A stretch of 10,751 bases of DNA, taken from positions 1 through 10,751 of the forward strand of contig CALIMO010000017.1 in assembly GCA_938045655.1 (NCBI GenBank). Reading direction: 5' to 3'. The notes under the pieces were generated by a model that ran no database searches, was not told the DNA's origin, and worked only from the letters and a program-made list of their open reading frames with translations. The position numbers and the translations under genes were made by a program. This DNA is from an uncultured bacterium. Lineage in GTDB: Bacteria > Patescibacteriota > Saccharimonadia > Saccharimonadales > Saccharimonadaceae. Positions 1 through 4,874 of this stretch are shown here, piece after piece. Every line of letters begins with the position of its first letter. Positions within the stretch are counted from its first letter, which is position 1.

Positions 1-1203
1 AATATAATCAATTTTCCAAACTACACCGCGCTCTTTCAAAATTTTGGCAAGTGGCTTATTAAACTCCCACACATCTTCGCCCGCAAATTCACCGTCAATA
101 TATTTTCCATATTCATCTAACACATGAAAAACTGGAATTCCATATTTTTTACCAAAGTTGAAGTCTTCTTCACCATAAGCTGGCGCCGAGTGAACAATTC
201 CCGTTCCGCTTTCAAGAGAAACATAATCTGCACCCCAAACTTTATAAGCATTCTCTTCACCTTCGCCAGAATATTTCGAATCTTCAAAAAGCGGTTCGTA
301 ACTCAAACCAATCAAATCTGCGCCGTCAATCAAATTAACAATTTCGAAAGGAATCGATTGCTTTCTCTCATCAACAAAAACTTTTTCGAGCAAATCTTTT
401 GCCAGAATAAAGAATTCATCACCAACTTTTACTTTTGCGTAGGTAATTTCAGGATTAACGAATAGTCCCATATTTGCCGGCAAAGTCCAAGGAGTTGTTG
501 TCCAGGCGAGCATTGCAGTTTTATCTTTAGAACCTTCTGCATCTTCGAAATCTTTCAGCCAAAATTTCACAAAAACGCTTGGGTCGGTTACAGTTTTATA
601 GGCATCGTTATCCATTGTAACTTCACTTTTCGAAAGTGGAGTTGCCCACGCCGTATCATACATTAGAACGCGTTCACCTTCGTAAATTTTACCCTTTTCA
701 TAAAGAGTCTTAAACGCCCACCAAACGCTTTCCATAAAATCTTTATCCATCGTTTTGTAAGCATTTTTAAATTCAACCCAGCGACCAATGCGATCAATTG
801 TACTTTCCCAGAGTGCAGCATTAGAAACCATACTTTCACGCGCGGTTATAATATATTCAGCAAGTGAAATTTTTTCACCAACTTCGTGCCGAGAAGTAAT
901 ACCAAGTTTTTTCTCGACAAAGTTTTCAGCCGGCAAACCGTGAGTATCCCAACCCCAACGGCGTTCAACTCGCTTGCCGAGCATCGTTTGGTAGCGCGGA
1001 ACGACGTCTTTCACAATTGAACTAAGAAGTGTTCCGTGATGCGGCACACCAGTAATGAATGGAGGGCCGTCATAAAACACGAAAGCGTTATCTTCGCTAC
1101 GGTTTTCAACTGATTGCTCAAAAGTTTTTTCTGCTTTCCACCGTGCCAAAACATCAGCTTCATATTCTTTTGCTCGTCTTCTTGAATTTGCTTGAAATTT
1201 CAT
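1..1203 (-). CDS. ileS: isoleucyl-tRNA synthetase, N-terminal part (3' end outside window)
   Basis: Class I aminoacyl-tRNA synthetase that charges tRNA-Ile in the cytoplasm. The visible 401 codons start at ATG 1203-1201 and run off the left edge in frame. The HIGH-type motif appears as GVPHHGTLL (residues about 52-60), followed by RRWGWDTHGLPAE (about 81-93). The editing-domain signature TTTPWTLPAN lies near residue 237. The HHGT/GWDTHGLPAE form resembles the eukaryote-like (type 2) IleS group rather than the E. coli type. The KMSKS loop and anticodon-binding domain lie outside the window. The start is fixed by an AAGGAGGAG ribosome-binding site inside the end of the upstream gene, whose stop overlaps the start as ATGA, so translation is probably coupled. 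Upstream control is by an isoleucine-type T-box at 1672-1842. Confidence 0.95.
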   Translation of the reverse strand, partial: MKFQANSRRRAKEYEADVLARWKAEKTFEQSVENRSEDNAFVFYDGPPFITGVPHHGTLLSSIVKDVVPRYQTMLGKRVERRWGWDTHGLPAENFVEKKLGITSRHEVGEKISLAEYIITARESMVSNAALWESTIDRIGRWVEFKNAYKTMDKDFMESVWWAFKTLYEKGKIYEGERVLMYDTAWATPLSKSEVTMDNDAYKTVTDPSVFVKFWLKDFEDAEGSKDKTAMLAWTTTPWTLPANMGLFVNPEITYAKVKVGDEFFILAKDLLEKVFVDERKQSIPFEIVNLIDGADLIGLSYEPLFEDSKYSGEGEENAYKVWGADYVSLESGTGIVHSAPAYGEEDFNFGKKYGIPVFHVLDEYGKYIDGEFAGEDVWEFNKPLAKILKERGVVWKIDYI

Positions 1204-1646
1204 TTCTCCTCCTTATTTTTATAAATATTTTCATTTGCTGTAGATATTAGTGCGATATCCATAATAAACATAATAAATACAGATATTCCACTAATTATTT
1301 TTAAAAACCATCCCATAAGATCACTTCTAGCAATAGTAGAACTAAACCAAATTATAGATAAATACGTAAGCATGCCAATAATTATAGCCAAAATTACATA
1401 CGCCACAAGCGAGCCTATATCTAGCTTGCGGGTATATTTATTTCTCAACTTTCTTGTTTCGTATTTCAGTATTACTCTCATATTATCTTTAGGTTCATCA
1501 CTTAAAACCCCGTAAGTCGCGACTAGTTTTGAAATATTATCAATCTGCTTGTTCTTCCTATCAAATAACCCGAGTTGCTTCAAAATAGCAACTATTGAAG
1601 TCGCGAATCCTATCGCAACAGAAATCCACTCTATAGGAATATTCAT
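1200..1646 (-). CDS. small membrane protein of unknown function between T-box and ileS
   Basis: 148 aa; I do not recognise the family. The N-terminus has a hydrophobic segment (about residues 7-25), then a charged cytosolic-looking stretch rich in K, R and D (about 29-76). Two strong membrane segments follow (about 78-102 and 110-135), and the tail is K/E-rich. No catalytic motif is visible, and with three segments it is small for a known amino acid transporter. The start ATG 1646-1644 has an AGGAAAGGAA site about 7 bases upstream. The TGA stop overlaps the ileS ATG (ATGA), so both genes share the T-box-controlled transcript. Placement suggests, but does not prove, a role tied to isoleucine supply or tRNA charging. 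Confidence 0.8.
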   Translation of the reverse strand: MNIPIEWISVAIGFATSIVAILKQLGLFDRKNKQIDNISKLVATYGVLSDEPKDNMRVILKYETRKLRNKYTRKLDIGSLVAYVILAIIIGMLTYLSIIWFSSTIARSDLMGWFLKIISGISVFIMFIMDIALISTANENIYKNKEEK

Positions 1647-1671
1647 ACTAAAGTTCCTTTCCTAAATTAAA

Positions 1672-1842
1672 AATCACCTCTTTCAAATTCGAGAACCAAG
1701 CGAGCTCGGCGATACCATCTCGATTCCAAAAGAAGTGATTCTTTTAGCTCTTAATTTTAGCTTTCACGGAGCTTTCCCGCCCAGTTCTAATCAGTTTTCG
1801 AAACCTTTCTTCTGGGAGCTTCGCGGTTGATAGCCGCTCATT
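1672..1842 (-). promoter_or_regulatory. T-box riboswitch, ultrashort stem I, isoleucine (AUC) specifier
   Basis: Stem I is very short: GAGC (1839-1836) pairs with GCTC (1820-1817), and an inner CGG/CCG closes a loop CTATCAA that carries specifier ATC at 1831-1829. A CCCAG/CTGGG stem follows (1816-1812 with 1784-1780). The T-box bulge reads GAGATGGTATCGCCG (1722-1708), against the general consensus GGGTGGTACCGCG. Its UGGU can pair with the ACCA end of tRNA-Ile. Flanking pairs GAGA/TCTC and CCGAG/CTTGG form the expected antiterminator or antisequestrator helices. This layout is known from actinobacterial ileS leaders, which act on translation. An outer 12-bp stem (1740-1729 with 1683-1672, one G-U pair) encloses this element. 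Whether control is by termination or translation is not settled by the sequence. Confidence 0.88.
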
Positions 1843-1870
1843 TATCAAAATAAAACGCTTTTATGATTTT

Positions 1871-1899
1871 ATTTTATCAAAATTTAAAGATATTTTCAA
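1871..1899 (-). promoter_or_regulatory. promoter of the T-box/ileS transcript
   Basis: TTGAAA (1899-1894), a 17-bp spacer and TAAAAT (1876-1871), with an extended TGA directly before the -10. The predicted transcription start is near 1864, about 25 bases before T-box stem I and about 218 bases before the first start codon. Spacing and hexamers are close to the sigma-70 consensus. Confidence 0.7.
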
Positions 1900-2165
1900 G
1901 CTTTTAAGTGTTTTATTTATTACTATCCTTCGGATAGCTAAGTAAAGCCAACATGACACTATTGTTTACCACTTTTAGAAATTTCCGACCAGTTTATCTG
2001 CAACTTTTTAGTGTCTTAGTTTACTAAATAAATATCCCATCTATCATTAGTCGTACACAAGTTACTTTATCACTAGTTTTTGAGTACATTAAAGTCCCTG
2101 CCACTCGTTAGCTTGCGATTGTTACCCATAAATCTTCTGAGTATCTTGTCTTCAATAAAGCTTAA
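1900..2165. other. gene-free stretch with inverted repeats; possible structured RNA or decayed DNA
   Basis: No convincing coding frame is present; stops are frequent in all frames, and short runs such as the minus-strand peptide starting MGNNRKLTSGRDF match nothing I recognise. Two inverted repeats stand out. GACACTA (1955-1961) pairs with TAGTGTC (2009-2015) around a 47-base loop. CTATCC/GGATAG forms a 6-bp hairpin near 1923-1937. I see no tmRNA, RNase P, SRP or 6S signature. A minus-strand RNA starting near 2205 would run through this stretch towards the T-box promoter. Confidence 0.35.
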
Positions 2166-2220
2166 TTAGTTGCTACACTTCTTAACACTTTGAAATGTGA
2201 TATAATCAAGTATTATAACA
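2151..2220 (-). other. degenerate CRISPR repeat / second tracrRNA-like relic with its own promoter
   Basis: On the plus strand, 2171-2206 aligns without gaps to the 36-bp CRISPR repeat: 21 of the last 26 positions match, including the final TGATATAAT. Read on the minus strand it resembles the anti-repeat of the tracrRNA. It is followed by TAGCAACTAA (2175-2166), identical to the nexus hairpin core of the real tracrRNA (8321-8312), and then TTATTGAA (2158-2151), also found in the real one at 8269-8262. A perfect extended -10, TGTTATAAT (2220-2212), would start a minus-strand RNA at about 2205, the edge of the anti-repeat. The lower stem and the second hairpin are missing relative to the real tracrRNA. 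It could be a decayed tracrRNA copy, an orphan repeat, or a divergent promoter pair that resembles both by chance. Confidence 0.4.
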
Positions 2221-2278
2221 TAATTATAGACAAACATAATAAAAAATTAATTTTATTTTACGCCAATTTTTATTCTAG

Positions 2279-2464
2279 TTATTTATGTAATACAGATAGA
2301 ATAGTTAATAATTTGAAGTACAAAAAAGCAAGTCCTATAATAGTAAGTAAAAATTGAGTAACAACAATAAAAGTTATAACATTAACATTAGCTTGAATAC
2401 TTCGTTGAATTTTGTATTGAGCTTCTAAATAGTCCTTTTCGGTAAATTCATTTTTTTCTTGCAT
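2279..2464 (-). CDS. small membrane protein, unknown function, second gene of array-adjacent pair
   Basis: 61 aa from the start at 2464; I do not recognise the family. The N-terminal third is charged (MQEKNEFTEKDYLEAQYKI), followed by a long hydrophobic stretch that could span the membrane once or as a hairpin (roughly residues 27-58). I chose ATG 2464-2462 because GGAG lies 6 bases upstream (2474-2471). An in-frame ATG at 2500 would add 12 residues but overlaps the upstream gene by 17 bases and has no visible ribosome-binding site. With this start there is a gap of about 20 bases to the upstream gene, so the two are probably co-transcribed. The sequence after the stop is A/T-only and offers at best a weak terminator. 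Confidence 0.6.
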   Translation of the reverse strand: MQEKNEFTEKDYLEAQYKIQRSIQANVNVITFIVVTQFLLTIIGLAFLYFKLLTILSVLHK

Positions 2465-2483
2465 AAACAACTCCATTAAATTT

Positions 2484-2855
2484 TTATATTTCTGAATCAT
2501 CAGTGTAAGATTTAATTATACGTGATTTTCTGAAATAATAGTAAGGTATCTGTAGCGCAATAAAGAAAAGCCAAACAAATGAAGTACTGTTTTTTTGTGA
2601 ATTATACATAAAAAACATAAGCACAAAAAAGAAAGATAGCCATAAAACATGTTTTCGCATTTTAGAAATTTCTTGGCGTATATCGTGCTTAAGTCGTTGT
2701 CTTAAAAGATTTCTTGTCTCTATCGCTAAAGCTTCTTTTTGAGTGTTTTCTTGATATACATCTGAAGCTTTTCGCTGATTTTCTCTTGAAGCAAAACTTT
2801 TATTTTCTTCAATTTCAATATTATTGTTTAATGGTTCTATTGTTTTCTTATTCAT
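2484..2855 (-). CDS. small membrane protein with charged N-terminal helix, unknown function, next to CRISPR array
   Basis: 123 aa from ATG 2855-2853. Residues about 1-70 are hydrophilic and rich in E, K, Q and R, probably helical and possibly coiled-coil. Two membrane segments follow (about 71-88 and 91-107), then a basic patch FRKSR and a short acidic tail. I recognise no family. An ATG five codons upstream (2870) is in frame but lies upstream of the predicted transcription start. From 2855 the -10 TATAAT is separated from ATG by 6 bases, the geometry of a leaderless transcript. It is divergent from the array and forms a pair with the 61-aa membrane gene. A CRISPR-linked role is possible only by position. 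Confidence 0.6.
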   Translation of the reverse strand: MNKKTIEPLNNNIEIEENKSFASRENQRKASDVYQENTQKEALAIETRNLLRQRLKHDIRQEISKMRKHVLWLSFFFVLMFFMYNSQKNSTSFVWLFFIALQIPYYYFRKSRIIKSYTDDSEI

Positions 2856-2861
2856 AATTTC

Positions 2862-2890
2862 ATTATACATTAAGGATAAGCTTATTTCAA
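2862..2890 (-). promoter_or_regulatory. promoter of the two-gene membrane operon, predicted leaderless
   Basis: TTGAAA (2890-2885), 17-bp spacer, TATAAT (2867-2862), then 6 bases to ATG 2855. The expected +1 is the A of the start codon, and no ribosome-binding site is seen. The -35 lies five bases from the first CRISPR repeat, so this promoter occupies the sequence that should be the array leader. Confidence 0.65.
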
Positions 2891-2895
2891 TAAAT

Positions 2896-3590
2896 GTTAT
2901 AGTTCCCTAACAATTTAGAATATGATATAATGTTCAATGCTATTATATTGTTTTGTTTTTTGTTATAGTTCCCTAACAATTTAGAATATGATATAATCAC
3001 GTATTTTAACGCCTTAGAGTCTAAAGAGTTATAGTTCCCTAACAATTTAGAATATGATATAATGATAACCTTTCGCACGATAGTGATACCTACGTTATAG
3101 TTCCCTAACAATTTAGAATATGATATAATAATTTTGTTGCAGTATCTGCAGGGAAAATTGTTATAGTTCCCTAACAATTTAGAATATGATATAATTGGAC
3201 TGGTAGCGAGATAGTTTGGCTCACTGTTATAGTTCCCTAACAATTTAGAATATGATATAATAACGATCATCACCATTTACATTCTCACCATGTTATAGTT
3301 CCCTAACAATTTAGAATATGATATAATTACGGTAATTCGAAGAACAATTTTAGCGATGTTATAGTTCCCTAACAATTTAGAATATGATATAATTAAACAC
3401 CAACCATAGAAATGGTCTTCAAGTTATAGTTCCCTAACAATTTAGAATATGATATAATCATCTGTATCTAATTCTGTCTTGGTGATATGTTATAGTTCCC
3501 TAACAATTTAGAATATGATATAATAGATTGTTTATGCAGTGAAGCAAAATCCATGTTATAGTTCCCTAACAATTTAGAATATGATATAAT
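2896..3590 (+). CRISPR. type II-C CRISPR array, 11 identical repeats and 10 spacers
   Basis: The repeat is 36 bp, begins GTTATAGTTCCCTAAC and ends AGAATATGATATAAT. Repeats start at 2896, 2962, 3028, 3094, 3160, 3226, 3292, 3358, 3423, 3489 and 3555, all identical by eye including the last. Spacers are 30 bp except the eighth (3394-3422, 29 bp), and none matches elsewhere in the window as far as I can see. The GTTnTAGTtCCCT start is typical of II-C repeats in Neisseria and Campylobacter. Direction is plus, shown by three things: the anti-repeat in the minus-strand tracrRNA, the promoter at the 3' end of each repeat, and the terminator after the last repeat. The array therefore converges on cas2. 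Spacer 1 is T-rich; spacer 4 holds a small inverted repeat TGCAG/CTGCA. Confidence 0.98.
2923..2931 (+). promoter_or_regulatory. repeat-embedded extended -10 promoter (first of eleven)
   Basis: Repeat positions 28-36 read TGATATAAT, a perfect extended -10. The same element ends every repeat at 2997, 3063, 3129, 3195, 3261, 3327, 3393, 3458, 3524 and 3590. No good -35 is visible 17 bp upstream, which an extended -10 can do without. Predicted starts fall at spacer position 7, giving a 24-nt guide for a 30-bp spacer. Repeat-internal promoters of this kind are established in N. meningitidis. The same TGATATAAT lies before ftsZ here. Confidence 0.75.
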
Positions 3591-3597
3591 ACTTACT

Positions 3598-3627
3598 AAA
3601 ATTCCCATCTGTTGCGATGGGATTTTT
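3598..3627. terminator. bidirectional intrinsic terminator between array and cas2
   Basis: CCCATC (3604-3609) and GATGGG (3616-3621) form a stem with loop TGTTGC. AAAAT (3598-3602) and ATTTT (3622-3626) extend it, with one bulged T. A T-run follows on the plus strand (array transcripts) and a shorter one on the minus strand (cas operon). It lies 7 bases after the last repeat and 3 bases beyond the cas2 stop. Confidence 0.85.
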
Positions 3628-3630
3628 AGT

Positions 3631-3954
3631 TTAAAAAAATGAAAGTTGATCGTTTGGAACACACCTTTCTTGTACGGTTTTTTTACCAGTAATCACATAC
3701 ATATTTGTAAATTGATGCTCTGTTAAATAAATCAGACGAATCGAACCAACATCTGGTGCATTTCGCTTAACACGGTTCATATGTTTTTCAGCAACATCCC
3801 TATTCGGGCAAAGCCTCGTGTAAACACTATACTGCAACATATTAAAACCATCTTTTAGCAAGAAGTTTCGAAAACGTGTTGCCATTCTTCTTTCTTTTTT
3901 ACTGCCCGTAGGTAGATCAAAAAATACCGCTACTCTCATAAATTTGTATGCCAT
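3631..3954 (-). CDS. cas2: CRISPR-associated endonuclease Cas2
   Basis: 107 aa, a usual length for type II Cas2. Cas2 dimers bridge two Cas1 dimers in the spacer-integration complex. The ferredoxin-like first strand reads MRVAVFFDLPT (residues 6-16) with the conserved Asp at 13. SKKERRMATRFRNFLLKDGF and MLQYSVYTRLC follow, then the late strand SIRLIYLTEHQF. I chose the start MAYKFMRV at 3954 because AGAGGAAAG lies directly upstream and Cas2 proteins begin this close to the first strand; the open frame extends upstream to 4038 but the added residues look non-native. It follows cas1 after 35 bases, is the last gene of the cas9-cas1-cas2 operon, and ends at the bidirectional terminator. Confidence 0.96.
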   Translation of the reverse strand: MAYKFMRVAVFFDLPTGSKKERRMATRFRNFLLKDGFNMLQYSVYTRLCPNRDVAEKHMNRVKRNAPDVGSIRLIYLTEHQFTNMYVITGKKTVQERCVPNDQLSFF

Positions 3955-3989
3955 CTTTCCTCTTTTTGTTTTTATTTTTTGTTTTATTT

Positions 3990-4874
3990 TTATATTTTTG
4001 GTAGTTCTAAATTGTTTGAATCTTTCTTCGAAATGCAATCAATAAAACTTTCAACCGTAATCTCGATTGCATTTTTAATTGCAAATTTCTTACCCTTAAT
4101 TTCGATCCTAAATTCCAAAACCTCAAGCAAAATCCGGCGTTCTTCTTTCGAAAGAGCCGAATCTTCTTTTTCGAACCCACTCAAACCAAATTTTTTAAGC
4201 ACGAATAGATCAATTAGCGGGCGATATGCTTCAATCAGGTCATCCGCTAAATTAAAGCTATTTAGCTCATTGTGATGAAAAATACCTTGTGAAACCACCA
4301 GTCCACGAGCCGCCAAATGCCGTGCCAACCCTGTGCGAACAAGTGCATAGCTGTAATTTAACGCCGAATTATACCACATTGGCCGACGGCGAGTTGCGTC
4401 ATCAAGAAGCTGTGAAAAGTAGTCGCGTGCGGATAAAGATTCACGATTAGTGGAATCTCCAGATTTAACTTCACTTGCACATTTTCGAAGATATTCATCC
4501 TTTAAGCCAAAATATTTTAAAACATCAGCCTGATTAGAAATTTTTCGAACAATATTATTCTGCCAAATCTGTTTTTTGAGTGGAATCTTCATCTCAATTT
4601 GTATGCGAGATACTTTAGCTTGCCGCGAGTGCTGAGAATATGGCAAAACTATGGCTGTAGGAAGATGTTTCTGATCACAAATTATAACGCTCACTGCTCG
4701 AGAAGAGAGCTCGTTCAACAGATTCGTGGTTAAGTTTACGCCATAATTATCAATTATTAACGAGTCGATATCTTCAATCGGAATCTCAATATCTTCCTTT
4801 TGTGAAATTTGGAGCTGATTATTTTTAACACTTAGTCGAGCGGAATTTTCAATAGAAACAATGCGCCACGCCAT
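3990..4874 (-). CDS. cas1: CRISPR-associated integrase Cas1 (type II)
   Basis: 294 aa. Metal-dependent integrase that inserts spacers at the leader end of the array together with Cas2. The N-terminal beta domain begins MAWRIVSIENSARLSVKNNQL, the usual opening of type II Cas1. The metal-binding residues fit Glu145 in NRESLSARDYF, His201 in GIFHHNELNSFNLADD and Glu215 in DDLIEAYRP. I chose ATG 4874-4872: it overlaps the cas9 stop as TAATG, has AGGTGG upstream and matches the family start. The frame has another ATG at 4883, three codons earlier and inside cas9. The overlap implies translational coupling to cas9. No csn2 or cas4 follows, which fits subtype II-C. Confidence 0.97.
   Translation of the reverse strand: MAWRIVSIENSARLSVKNNQLQISQKEDIEIPIEDIDSLIIDNYGVNLTTNLLNELSSRAVSVIICDQKHLPTAIVLPYSQHSRQAKVSRIQIEMKIPLKKQIWQNNIVRKISNQADVLKYFGLKDEYLRKCASEVKSGDSTNRESLSARDYFSQLLDDATRRRPMWYNSALNYSYALVRTGLARHLAARGLVVSQGIFHHNELNSFNLADDLIEAYRPLIDLFVLKKFGLSGFEKEDSALSKEERRILLEVLEFRIEIKGKKFAIKNAIEITVESFIDCISKKDSNNLELPKI

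Noticed and set aside
1200..1203. Alternative genetic code with UGA as glycine, as in Absconditabacteria/Gracilibacteria
   Set aside because: Complete genes use GGN glycine codons without internal UGA, and the one UGA stop (148-aa gene) overlaps the ileS start exactly where a gene should end.
2082..2099. GAGTACA...AGTCCCT on the plus strand resembles the 5' end of the tracrRNA transcript (GAGTACAGTCCCT)
   Set aside because: A 4-base gap is needed, the orientation is opposite to the other tracrRNA-like matches nearby, and the words are short; probably chance.
1900..2165. tmRNA, RNase P RNA, SRP RNA or 6S RNA in the gene-free stretch
   Set aside because: None of the conserved cores (for example the TTCGAC/GTTCGA tRNA-like ends of tmRNA, GAGGAAAGTCC of RNase P, GGAAGCAGCC-type SRP loop) could be found.
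2887..3276. Minus-strand open frame with the repeated peptide IISYSKLLGNYN, and a similar one at 3468-3662
   Set aside because: It is the CRISPR repeat read through in frame because repeat plus spacer is 66 bp; it is not a repeat protein.
3955..4038. N-terminal extension of cas2 to 4038
   Set aside because: The extra 28 residues are basic and low-complexity and overlap cas1; the AGAGGAAAG site and the family start support 3954.
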